Origin: Desmodesmus armatus
Taxonomy: Eukaryota > Chlorophyta > Chlorophyceae > Sphaeropleales > Scenedesmaceae
Reading direction: 5' to 3'
Length of the DNA stretch: 64,000 nucleotides
NCBI GenBank assembly: GCA_007449985.2
Contig: VIIQ02000724.1
Span: 1-64,000, forward strand
Shown here: positions 34,323 to 47,712 of the stretch, one piece after another
How the letters are laid out: every line of letters starts with the position of its first letter
Numbering within the stretch: position 1 is the stretch's first letter
The notes under the pieces: model-generated
The model's input: the letters and a program-made list of their open reading frames with translations, nothing else
Told to the model about the DNA's origin: nothing
The model's database searches: none
Translations under genes and position numbers: made by a program

Positions 34323-35354
34323 AGTCATTTTATCAACAAAGCTGTCCGTAGCGAAATTGCGGCACCTGACAATCCATGTTGCCACAACATGGCAAGCGCA
34401 TGGACCGGTCTAATGACTCACAATCCATGCCACATGCCAACAGTATTGTCGAGACACGACTCACAACTCACATGCCACAAATGCAACGAGCCAAGACACA
34501 ACACACACCATTTTTAACACACCAGCATTGATCTTGCACTCCATAAGTCACACAGAAAGCAGATCTTTATGCACACACATGCACACAGCTAATCAGGCAC
34601 AAACGGGGATGCTTGGACCCTCAATGCATCAACATGCTCAGCACGACAAAAGTACACTGAGTGGCTTGGGTGCTCTCACAAAAGAAAAAGATAGACTCTG
34701 GTGCCAGAGTGGTTGAACAAACCCAGCGAAACTGGGGAACAGCGTCTTTGAGAGGGGTGCCTGACGTGTCATAGCACAACAGTAGCAGCTGGTGCGCACC
34801 GATCGCGGTACAAAGGAACTGCTGTGGTCCTGCCTGTTCAATGTACAAAGACGCATCCGAATGCAATCAACACATTGGATGGTTTCCACAGCGCACATGC
34901 CAGGTGAATGCAGTCTATCACCGTTCTTGCTGTCGCAAAACAACCACAACAGACAAAGCACAATCTACATGACTCGCACATGCAAAGACAGAAGACGGGG
35001 AGGGTTTCAGTCCTTCTGTAGGACTGTTGGCACCACCTCCAACATGTCACTTTGGCCAAAGCCACCAACACATCATAGCCTGTGCATAGTACTAATCCCA
35101 TATCCAGGTAAATCTGCAGACAAGAAGGCAGCAGTCGCCTGAAGATGTCAACACGGTACAATAACCTTTGACAAAGACTCCCCGAGCAATCACGGGGAGG
35201 GTAGTAAGCTCAATAAAGCTCTAGTAGCCTGGTAGCCTACTACCCTAGTAGAAGCAGGTCAAAACCGCTCTACAACCCTCTACTACCAGGGTAGTAGCCA
35301 CGCCATTCAGTCAAAGGCAAGGCAAGGTCCGATGGTGCCAAGTGCATTTCCCCT
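34323..35354. other. Region without recognisable gene
   Basis: About 1 kb of AC-rich DNA lies behind SINE-3 and downstream of the glycoside hydrolase gene. The few open frames of about 100 codons have no features of a protein. Near 35200-35300 there are several imperfect copies and inversions of CTAGTAG/CTACTA that could form hairpins. Some of this stretch will be the 3' UTR of the minus-strand gene; no clear TGTAA signal was found. Confidence 0.5.
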
Positions 35355-38300
35355 CTATGTCTGCCTCAGCAGCACAGGGATCTCACCCAATGTCACACTC
35401 CCACCCGGGGGCACTGCTGTTCTCACGCCCGTGATCAAATTCTCCACAGCTGTCACGCCCCAAGCAGCGGGGACAGCCAACTGCAGCTGAGCCACCCGAG
35501 CATCACCATTCCATGCAATCCATGACAGTGAGGTCATAGTACTGCCAGGGACGGCGCGGGACAGGCCCACCAACCACGCACCCTGCGTACGCAAAGTACT
35601 GACCATAGTTGCATTCTGCAGCCAGTTGATGACGCGATTGTAGGCGGTGCCAGCCGTATTGAGTGTGAGAGCCTGCTGCTGTTGTTCGAACTTGGACGCT
35701 GTCAGGCCTTCCATCCTGGAAGCATCATAGGCATACCTGGGTTTGGCAGAGAAGTGTCAAACACATATGGTAAGGACTAATGTCAAGGTAAGGAAGAATG
35801 GAGATTAATGTCAATGACCATGTGTCTCGCAACCTCACTCAAGCACTTGCGTGTGTGAGGTATACAGCATTGGTGTCCATGCTTAAAAAAAGATAAAGAT
35901 ACAGAGACACCCCCCTGGTCTCTTAACGCCATAGGACTTCGTCCCATTGGCCTCGCGTCCGTTGAGGACGGCTCTTCATACCAACACGCCTGGGGGTCTA
36001 GGGCAATGGCACTCGTGGCCACATCTCACTCCCCAGGGGCACACCTGGGGGCCGTGTAAACCCACCGAAATTCGGGCTGGAGATGTTGTTCGACATGGGA
36101 GCTTGGATGCTGTAAGGTATCACCCTTGACCCACTGGGAGAGTCCCCTCAGTCCCGACCTGAGGGAACCTTGAATCCCTAGGGTAGCACACCCAATAGCG
36201 GGCTCCATGCCTTTTCCGGCTGTATTCTGCACCCATTCCTTCCTTTGCCTCTGTGGCAGTAATCAGCATCAGGGGATCCCTCTCCCTTCACTGCACTTGC
36301 CCGGGTCAGCAGCCTGGCTCGGGGTATTATCATTATTATGCTTGTTGAACCCTAGATCAAAAGCAGTTGCCACACTCACCAACACACACTGCTGACTCCC
36401 GCAGCCCAGTTCAGGGCATAGGTCTTTGCAAGGAAAGCCGCCCCAAGGGTATGGTTGTTGCCCAGGGCGGCAAACACACCACCCAAGATGCCAGCCTGCA
36501 GCACACGTGACGGTGGTGAAGTGTCTGTCAGTGGGGAGGGTGAAGTGTTGTCTTTCACAGTGTGCTTCATCCCTGTCACTACCACAGCCGCCGCTCGCAG
36601 GTCATCAATGGCTCAACTTCACTCTCTCAAACAGCAAACACAGACTCTCCCTTGTAAATCGTATACTTTCCCTTCATTCCTGCCTCTCCTCGTGTCCCAC
36701 GCCCTCTCCTGCTTGCAAACCCTTTCTGCAACCCCCCTCCCCTTCCGCACATACACCAAGACAAGTAGCCTCAAGAGCCAGCAAGCGCACCTCTGTATTG
36801 AGCAGGGGCATGTCAGCAGGCAGGCCCTGGGCTGCCATCAGTGAGCGCAGGGTGTCTACAGACTCCTTGTCCAGCTCTGCAGGCATGTTGTAGGAGTGCC
36901 AGGCAAGGGCTTGGTGGGTGACACCAAGTCGCCGGCACTCTGTATAGTACCTGTTGGGGTGTTGCGTAATCAGAGTAAGTGTTGTTAGCGTTGTGCGTAG
37001 TATTCAACTGCATGCTTGAAATTTGAAAGCTAAACAGAGGTGGAATGCATACAAATGGCGGCCCAGTACAACTCCCAGCAACATCTGCACATTTTGTGTA
37101 CATCGACAAGCAAGTGGGGTAGTGACCTGTACGCTGGGCCAAACACAATCCAGTGTGTGTTTTAAAGGAGGGGAAAGGGAGGATGGCTGCAGGTGCAAGG
37201 ATACCCTGCCTGCGAGTGCTGCCATACCTGCTCAGGAAGTCTATGGCGTCTGCAGCAGTGCCGGCCATGGGGGGATTGATGAGCCAGGCTGTTGACCCCT
37301 CAGCCCGCAGCACCTCCTGGGTGGCAAGGGCCAGGGCAGACAGGCGCTCAGGGCTGCCGTTGTAGAAGCCGTAGGGGCCCTGCAGGTTAGGCTCGTTCCA
37401 TACCTCGTAACCCATGATGAGGCCCTGCAGTGGTGGTGGGGGGGGGGGTGCCGGGGAAAGGGGTGGGGGCGGGGAAAAGTTAAAGGTAGATACCTCAGGT
37501 GATGGCTATGTGCATCATGGGAGTGGTATACGTTGCTGTTGGAACAGGTTGGAATCCAGCAGTCCTGACTGTGTCGTGCTGAAACAGCCACCTCAATTCA
37601 GCATCACCTTGTAACGTCGCTCCAGGGTCCTCACAAATGTCTTCCAATGTTCGACGTTGCCTGGGGGTGAGCCACGACCAGGGCCTGTCCAAGTGGTCGG
37701 GAGAGTTGCACCAGAGCAGCGCTTCAACTGAGTGCTGACGCACATGCAACACAGGTGGTGCAGACTATGGTGTCATAAGTTCCCTGATGTGATTTTATAA
37801 ACAGTACAGTTTGGCTGCCGCAATATACATGGCACCACCTGCAGCAAGGCAGCGTCACCATTGTGGCAGCTAGCGCGGCTGCTTGTTACAGCTGCAACGC
37901 TCACGGCATGCACACCTAGTAGTAGTGCTGCTCAAAGACTGTACGGCTTGCCCAAATTCACAATGTGCGCTGCACCTGAAGGCCCGTAACACCCACACTC
38001 GTGATAAAGCCAAAACTTGGTACTCCGCTGCCTCGAACAGTACTTCTCTGTACATGGGCAGTGACAGACACTTCGTATACAAACACATGTTTACACTACG
38101 CCCCCAGGGCAGGGACGCAGTGACACCTGCTGCTGGCACTCACCATACACCGCAGGTTCTGTTGGGTTGCTTGATGCCCAAGGGGGTGACTGCCCCAGCG
38201 TGAACATGATCTTTTGGCCCCTTGCCTGAGCCTGGCCTGCTGCTCTGTCCATCCTGGTCCAGTCAAAGGTGGTTGTGCTCGTGGGCTGTACTGTCTGCCA

Positions 38301-41300
38301 AGTTATGCTGCTGTCCCAGGTTCGCCAGATGCCAAAGTCCACTGCTGGCCAGAGGTAGCCGTCGCCCCAGACCGCAACGCCGCTGTTGGGGTCAGTGGGC
38401 CACATGTGGTTGGCGTTCATGCACCAGTAGCTGCGGTCAATGGGCTTGCTGCTGGGCGGGTTGAGCACCTGAGGATTAGCGTTTAGGGTTGAGGGTTGAA
38501 ACAAACAGGCAGAACAGGTGGCTGGGCGAAAGTGCTGAGCAGCCTACAAGGCCAGAGGCTCATGGAGGATTCACACAGAAGCAAGGCACCTCTAAACAGA
38601 GGGGTATGTGGTGGGAGGAGGGGGGGGGGTCGCAGGGGCCGAGGGTGAGGGCAGGTGCATAGGCAAGTGCTGTGGGGATGGGAAGGACGAGGGGTTGGGT
38701 GGTGGGGTCATGCACCACATATGGGATGATGAGTGCAGTTAGGCATGGGTATGTGTGCAACCCAATCGCCCTTCAGTCTGCATGTGTTACTGGGTTGTCT
38801 TGGATGTGCTTGCTGTTTCCCAGCTGTGAGCCTCTGGCTCTCTGGTGGGCTGCTCCCATTGTTCTGAGCCACTGTTCCTGAAATTGATGGTGCAGCCCCT
38901 GGCACCTAGGCATGGAATCAAAGCCACCATGCACATGGGTCTTGCTTAGGCTAGTGTACGCCAACCACCCTAAGAAACATCCATGCACTCTGGCTTCTGT
39001 CAGCAACAAAGTCAACATTCAAGGCTATCCCGTCCGTGCCGCCCCCCCCCCTCCCCCTCCCACACACACCCCTCACGCACCTGGTCAGGCAGGGGTGTTG
39101 CTGCTGGTATAGCCGTCAAGCTGGCATCATCCAGCCACACCACACCAGGCCCACCCGTATTGATGAAGAACCCAACCCCCACAGGGGCACCACCTGCTGG
39201 GACCACCGCTGCAGGGATGATCAGCTGCGTCCAGCTCTCACCCACCGTAGCAGTGGTGGCAGCAAGTGCATTGTACGGCTCATCAGCCTCACGCAGCATA
39301 AGTGAGATAGTCACACCTGCTAGGCCTGGGGGCGGGGTGGCTTTGGTCCAGATGCTGAGGCGGTAGGCTGTACCAGGCTGGAGTGTGGTGAACTGGACGA
39401 ATTGGCTAAAGCCTTTTGTAATTGTCAGCTGCAGGGCTTTGTTGGTGCGAGCGGAGGGGGCCGACTCGACGTCTGCTGTGATAGTGGGAACGGGGTTCAC
39501 CCAGTCATGTGTGGCAGCAACACAGCAACGTAGCATGGCAGAATCAAGCTGCAGAACCAGGGCTGTTGTAGGTCGCACAGCGTGATCAGGTCTGTCAACT
39601 TCAGCAACATGCTGTTTGAAAACCTGTGGGTGTGTTGCAACACAAGCCAACAAAGGCATGAAAGCATCTGCCCCAGGCCAGGATCACTGCAGAACGTGAG
39701 ATGGCGCTGACTGTGATGATTGCACTGCTTAGCAAGTCCACACAAGTCTTATGGCAGTCGCTACACCTACAGGTTGCCATAGACCTGCCAGTCCCCTGTC
39801 CACCCTATGCTGTGCCCCTGTCCGTCATGCTCACCGTGTTATCATACCAAGCAGTGGGCCAGGTGCCTGAGATGAGCCCGCCTGCTGCTGTCCTGGGCTC
39901 AGTGTCGCCATCAAAACCAGGGTTCAGCAGGAGCTCTGGAGAAGCAGGGGCTGCGTGGGTACGCAGCACACACACCATGCGCAGGATAGCACACCAGGGA
40001 CGTGAACATGCATTCAGACTTGAGGAAACTAGTGATTCCGAATGTGTTCACAGTACGTCTGCACCATCACCCCATCATGAACCCCTCACACTGCCACCAG
40101 CAAACATCACAATTACAGCCCGCCCAACCCTGAGCGGCAGCATGGTCCTCACCAGCTTCCTGCAGCACTGCATCGTCCATGCAGACAGTCACTCCTGGGG
40201 TGTTGATCCGCAAGATGAACAGCGCCAACACAGTACTGCTGACAGTTCCACTCGGTGGCTGTGGTAGTTGCTCCAAGTTGTTCACAGTCACGAGTGACCA
40301 CCCTGAAGATACAGTAAGCGTTGCATCCGCACTGCCCCACCAGTTGTAGGGGTCGGAGTTTGCTTGCAGCGCGAGCGACACAGATACCAGCGTGGCAGCA
40401 GACGTCACGCGGAACCACGCGGACATGCTGTAGTCTGTCCCCGCTTTGATTGTGACGGATTGCACCAGCTGTGCGAAGCCGCTTCTGACCTGCACGCATG
40501 CGCTGTTGCCGGTGCGTGGGACACTCGTCGACAGGCTGTACAAAAGGGAAGGGGTCGGGACGGCCCAGTCCGTGTTGTCTGTCCAGCTGTTTGGCATGGT
40601 GCCGGATATGAGCCCGCCTGCAGAACTGAACGTGGCTGAGCCCAAGTCAAACCCAGGGTTGATCAGCAATTGAGAAGCAACTGCAGGGTGCACAGTCAAC
40701 AAGCACAGACAGGATGTGGTGGATTGTTGTACAAGAGTTGTTCACACCTGGTACTGGTAAAATCTGCAATGCAGCAAGGGAGAAGTTGGATGGCTGCAAC
40801 AAGCACGTGAGAGTGCTTGGAGCATGGCACTACATGATGCACTGATGGGCTAAACCCACAAGTGGCTACAGCTGTGATGCAGGCGCTTGCTGTCAGTTGG
40901 TTGGCGAGGCCGCAGAGCAAGTTTGGCCCAATAACCAAAGGGCCCATGGCAACATGATGTGCTATCAGCCCCTTCAACGCACTTATTGCATCGACCTCCC
41001 CTGGAGGGAGATGGGGATGCAGCGGTCCTTCACCCCCAGGAGAAGCAGTAAGTCACAACACGGGTGAAAAATCGCCGTTGCCAGACCGGGGTGCGCAAAA
41101 TCCGTTTCAACACATGTATAATAATCATATCAAACCTTGCTGAAAGAGTGCCGATGCCAATGTACGCAGACCTGAAATGGTTAGACACAGCGTGACATCC
41201 ATTCCAAAATCCTACATGACAAAAGTCTTAAATTGCAACGCTGATGATTATGCACTGACCAAAACGTGCAATAAAGGCCTCCCTGGGGACTACTCAGCCC

Positions 41301-44300
41301 TAGCAGTACAGAATCCAGGATGCGATCCTGACTACCCATGGGCTGCCGCAAATGTCATGTTGTTGCCTCATTAATGTTGGAAAAAGGCCAGCACTGTCGT
41401 AAGGCATGCTGGCCGGGGATGACGTGATGATGGTAGTACCATCATGGTACATCGACAACGGATGTTCTGGAAGTAGGCTATAGAAATGTGAAAGTTTTGG
41501 CAACGGAGTGCAACCACTAGATCAGCAGGGAACAAGCATCACGCACTGTCAGATGTGTGTACAAATACCGATCTGCTGCTGACGCAAGATACGTGGCGTT
41601 GATCATCAGCATAACTGTCTGCACGGTCAGTGCAGGAGCGGTCATGTTCCAACCTGCACAAACTGTGGTGCTATTGCTGATGGGGTACTGCTGATGGGGG
41701 TCTGTGCTGTTGCTGTGTGCAGTTTGTGCCAACCATCATCAACTTTGCCTTCCACACAACTATATTGGAACAACACAACCAACACCTGCAAAATCACATA
41801 GCACGAGCTGTGTGCACCAGCCAGGCTAATATGGAGGTCGATGCAGTACTGTCGCCTCTGGCGCCAGCCGTTCTATGTATACTCATTATTGCATCGACCT
41901 CCCCTGGAAGGAGATGGGGATGCAGCGGTCCTTCACCCCCAGGAGAAGCAGTAAGTCACAACAAGGGTGAAAAATCGCCGTTGCCAGACCGGTGGGCGCA
42001 AAATCCGTTTCAACACATGTATAATAATCATTTCAAACCTTGCTGAAAGAGTGCCGATGCTAATGTACGCGGACCTGAAATGGTTTTGACACAGCGTGAC
42101 ATCCATTCCAAAATCCTACACGACAAAAGTCTTAAATTTCAACGCTGATAATTATGCACTGACCAAAACGTGCAATTAAGGCCTCCCTGGGGACTACTCA
42201 GCCCTAGCAGTACAGAATCCAGGATGCGATCCTGACTACCCATGGGCTGCCGCAAATGTCATGTTGTTGCCTCATTAATGTTGGAAAAAGGCCAGCACTG
42301 TCGTAAGGCATGCTGGCCGGGGATGACGTGATGATGGTACATCGACAACGGATGTTCTGGAAGTAGGCTATGGAGATGTGAACGTTTTGGCAACGGAGTG
42401 CAACCACTAGATCAGCAGGGAACAAGCATCACGCACTGTCAGATGTGTGTACAAATACGGATCTGCTGCTGATCAACTCGTGGCAACAGGGTGTCCCGCA
42501 CGCACGCTGCTGACGCAAGATACGTGGCGTTAATCATCAAAATAACTGTCTGCACGGTCAGTGCAGGAGCGGTCATGTTCCAACCTGCACAAACTGTGGT
42601 GCTACTGCTGATGGGGTATGTGGTGCTACTGCTGATGGGGATCTGTGCTGTTGCTGTGTGCAGTTTGTGCCAAACATCATCAACTTTGCCTTCCACACAA
42701 TTATATTGGAACAACACAACCAACACTTGCAAAATCACATAGCATGTGCTGTGTGCACCAGCCAGGCTAATATGGAGGTCGATGCAGTACTGTCGCCTCT
42801 GGCGCCAGCCGTTCTACGTATACTACATGCGTATAGTCTTCACTAGCCTTCTGCGTCCTCTCAGATCTGAGAGTGTCTCTAGTGGAACACAACAATCATT
42901 CACTTACACAGACATGCGGACACAGTCATGATGCCCACGTGCCTCCAGCAAACGCCAACTCACCTGCAGTGCATGTGCCAGTGATGACCCAGGCACCACC
43001 AGCACTACATGTGGCCGACGGGGTTGGGGAGCCAGTGAACCCTGTGGCACAGCCGCCACTACAAGTGCCTCCAAAAGCAGTGGATGGGCAGCTCCACACA
43101 GCATTGGGAGGGGTGGTGGGGGCAATGGTGCACTGGACTGCAGAAGCAGGAAAGGAAAGCATGCAACACACTGGTGAGCCAGGCTTGTCCAATGGCTACA
43201 GCTGTGCAGCAGCCTCTCCTTGTCAGTGGACCGGCAGTTCAGTTGGAGGCGTATCAACAATTGGCATCATTTCCTGCCCCAAAGCCTTTGACAGTGTGTG
43301 TGCAGTATAACCCTTTCATCCTGTATCCCTACTCTGCAGGCCTTGTGCACATGCGCATGATTCAGTACATGTTTGTTTCAGGGCCTTTTCGTGCATGCAT
43401 GACGATCCAAGCTTTTCTTGCGATTACAGGAAACTATATCCACTCACACAAGATATATTCAAACAACCAAAAAAAATTTATTCAAACATAGACCAACGCT
43501 TTTTGGTCCGGGCACTGGGCTCCTCCTGGTATAGGGGTGTTGGGCGATCTCATTGGTGAGGCTTTGCCTCGGGCCCCCGGCAGTTTGGTTGGCCTGATTG
43601 TGCTGTATGTGGCCAGCCGGTGGGGTCACGCCCCCCCTGGTAAGACCAAACAATAAAACATCCAAACAAAGACACTGCCACCAACTCACCTGCAAGGCAT
43701 GTGCCAGTGACAACCCAGGCACCACCAGCACCACATGTGGCCGACGGGGTTGGCGAGCCAGTGAATCCTGTGGCACAGCCGCCAGTACAGGTGCCTCCAA
43801 CAGCAGTGGATGGGCAGCTCCACACAGCATTGGGAGGGGTGGTGGGGGCAGTGGTGCACCGGACTGCAGCAGGCAGCAAAGGCAAGCAATTGACAACACT
43901 GACGGGCCAAGCTGGTCCAAGGGCTACAGCTATCAGCAAGCTGTTGTTGTCAGTTGATTGGCATTTTAGCTGGAGGCGTATCAACAGTCAGCATCATGTC
44001 CTGCCCCAAAGCCTTTAACAGTGTGGGATGCAGTATAGCCCTTTCATCCTGTATCCCTACTCTGCAGGCCTTGTGCACATGCGCACGATTAATACATGTT
44101 TGTTTCAAGGCCTTTTTGTGCATGCATGTCGTTCCATGCTTTTTTTGCGACTGCAGGAAACTACATCCACTCACACAAGACACATCCAAACAAAGACCCA
44201 CGCTTTTTGGTCCGGGCACTGGGCACCTCTTGGTGTAGGGGTGTTAGGCGATCTCATTGGTGAGGCTTTGCCTCGGGCCCCCGGCAGTTCGTTTCGCCTG

Positions 44301-47300
44301 ATTGCGCTGTGTGTGGCCAGCCGGTGGGGTCACGCCCCCCCTGGTAAAACCAAAAACAAATCCAAACAAAGACACTGCCACCAACTCACCTGGAGTGCAT
44401 GCGCCAGTGACAACCCAGCCACCACCAGCGCCACATGTGGCGGACGGGGTTGGAGAGCCATTGAATCCCGTGGCACAGCCGCCGGTACAACTGCCTCCAA
44501 CAGCAGTGGATGGGCAGCTCCACACAGCATTGGGAGGAGTGGTGGGGGCAGTGGTGCACCGGACTGCAGCAGGCAGCAAAGGCAAGCAATTGACAACACT
44601 GATGAGCCAGGCTTGTCCAAGGGCTACTGCTATCAGCAAGCTTTTACTACTCAGTTGATTGGCAGTTTAGTTGAGTGCGCAACCACAATCAGCAGCATGT
44701 ATGCCCCAAAGCCTTTGACAGACTGAGATGCAGTGTCACCCTTTCAAGCCACAACCCTTCTAGCTCACGCCATATCCCTGCTCTGCAGGCCTTCTGCACA
44801 TGCGCATGCTTTGATACATGTTTGTTTCAAGGCATTTTTGTGCATGCATGTCTTTCCATGCTTTGGTTGCAGCTCCAGGACTCCTGTAGGCTACATACAT
44901 CCACTCACATGAGATACCTCCAAACAAAGACAATGCCATCACCTCACCTGCAGTGCATGTGCCAGTGGTAGTCCAACCACCGAGAGCACCACATGTGGCC
45001 GACGGGGTTGGGGAGCCACTGAACCCTGTGGCACAGCTGCCGGTACAGGTGCCTCCAAAAGCAGTGGACGGCGGGCAGCTCCACACAGCATTGGGAGGGG
45101 TGGCCGGGGCAGTGGTGCACGGGACTGCAGAGGCAGGGAAAGAACACAATTATTACAGAGCCACACTTTTCCAAGGGATACAGCTGTCGAACAGTACTAG
45201 ATTCAGCACTGCGTGGCGGCATCAACACTCAGCATCATTTCCTGCCCTGAAGCCATCACAACATCAGGTGCACTTTATGCCTTCCAGCTCTCTCCCCACG
45301 TCTATTTTGCAGGCTTACCAAGCATCAGCACGCTTTCATTCATGTATGTTTCAAAACTTCTTTGTGCATGCATGCCATTGCATGTCCTGAAACAATTCAG
45401 GCAACAACAACCACACAGTGACACTCCATCACCTCACCTGCAGTGCATGTGCCAGTGGTAGTCCAACCACCAAGAGCACCACATGTGGCCACAGGGGTGC
45501 CACTGAACCCTGTGGCACAGCCGCCGCGACAGGTGCCTCCAAAAACGGTGGATGGGCAGCTCCACACAGCATTGGGAGGGGTGGCGGGGGCAGTGGTGCA
45601 CGGGACTGCAGAGGCAGACGAAGGAACTTTATACAACAAACCAACGAGCCAAGCTTGTCTAGGGGCTACCATAGCTGGCAGCTATCAGGAGGGCTCTTGT
45701 TGTCTGTTGACTGGCAGTGAGAGGTGCAATGATGCCTCAACAATCAGCGTCATATCTTGCAACATATGTTGCCCATTACAGTGTCAGGTGCATCATGCCC
45801 GTTCAAAACACCCCGGCCCCCATCCCGTAGTCCGCAAGCCGTCTACACCAGCCCATGCTTGGGTACATGTATGTTTCGAAGCTGCCTTGTGCATGAATGT
45901 CTTTGCATGTCCTTGAAGATCTAGGCAACAACACTGCATCACCTCACCTGCAGTGCATGTCCCAGTGGTGGTCCAAGCACCACCAGCACCACATGTGGCC
46001 ACAGGGGTGCCAGTGAACCCTGTGGCACAGCCGCCGCGACAGGTGCCTTCAAAAGCAGTGGATGGGCAGCTCCACACAGCATTGGCAGGGGTGGTGGGGG
46101 CAGTGGTGCACGGGACTGCAGTGGCAGGAAATGAAATTCACACAGCCCCACACTGAGAAGTCAAGCTTTGGTGCTCTGTACCTCACTGCCACAAGACTGC
46201 GGGGCAGTCTCAGAGCGTGGCATGTCCCCTTTAACCTTTGTGCTAAAATATATGGGTGTTAGTGACTGACAGCAATTGACGACGTGCTTGTGAAGTTGTG
46301 GGTTGAAGCGCATTGTGTGCTTGTAGTGCAGCGCTTCATGATATGAGAGCTGATCTGCTCCGGGATGCATCAAACCATTGCCTAGCGTAAGGACTGTTGG
46401 AAGTACGTGAACAGAGTGATCTCCGGCACACCGGCTTCTCCCAGAAGCTCCAGAGCCTAGGGCTTGATAGGTTTGTTGGGTTGTCGGGTCAACTGCAAAT
46501 TGTAAACCCTAAACCCTGAGCCCCCAGCACACTCACGTCGCATGCAAGATCCGGAGGGCGGTCCCCACACCCCTCTGGGCAAGCATGTTGAGGAGGGCGT
46601 GGGGCTGCCTGTGAAGCCGCTTGCGCAGGTTGCACGGCAGATAGTGCCCACACTGACACTGGAGGTGCAGCTGAACACGCCATTGGCAGGAGCTGGGGAG
46701 GGTTGTCCCGTGCACACTGCAAGCAAACAGGCAGGCAGGCAAGCAGGCAAGCCAACGGGCGGGCAGGCAAGGTGGCAAGACGGGACGCACAGGCGATGTC
46801 TGGCCAGCAACGATGACTGTGCACGGCAAAGGCAAAACGATAAGAACATGCACTTTTTGACATACTGGCACTGCCATCCTTGCTGATATGGTGTGCAAGC
46901 AAACTGCTGTACGTCTCTGACTTGACTCATATTTGAAAACCCTAAACCCCAACCCCACTGCAAACCTGATCCCAAGCTGGAACTGAGTCCAGGATCAAGC
47001 ATGCAGCCCTCTCTCACCTATCTCAGCTAGAAACGCATCATCCACGCAGACAGTAGTGCCGGGCGTATCCACGTACAGCAGCAGCAAGGCATTGCCTTCC
47101 AGCCCAGAGTTCGTTGCTGAAACGCTTGCAAGTTGACTCAGGCCTGCACAGCGTGCAATCAGTGACCTATCTTTGGGTACTATGTATGTAGTAGCATTTT
47201 TTGGGGTGTATATGGTATTTAGTGGGCAAGTGTGTAGGTGTGTGCTTGGTAGCATTGGCAAACTAGGGACCAGCACTGAACTGGCCACCGGGTTGTTGTG

Positions 47301-47681
47301 TGGATGTCAAACGCGTTGCTGCAGCGGCATGATTGGTGAGTTCCCCTACTCTGTATGAGGGACTGTTGGCCCCTTCGCTGCTCACATTCTTCGGCGGACC
47401 CTTGTCTTCTGTCAAACAGTCAAGCCCCTTTCCAGCAGTGTGACCCTCACCTCCAATCGTCAGTTGTTGCCAGTTGTTGACGCCAGACCTGAGGTTGGTC
47501 CTTCTCACAGTGCCCCACACAGGCCATGGAGAGTAGGCACCCTGCAGGCCTAGCCTGACGGCCACATTGGTACTGCTGGTCGCAGCAGCACTGACCCTAA
47601 ACCATGCAGACGCAGTATAGTTTGACCCAGTCTTCACATTGACAAACTGCCCAAACTGGGCAAACCCCCCTGCAGAGACCT

Positions 47682-47712
<31 letters not shown>

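Noticed and set aside
46490..46505. Interstitial telomere repeat (CCCTAAA twice)
   Set aside because: Only about two units, inside an intron; similar short pieces near 46930 and 38490 are isolated. Not enough to claim a telomere scar.
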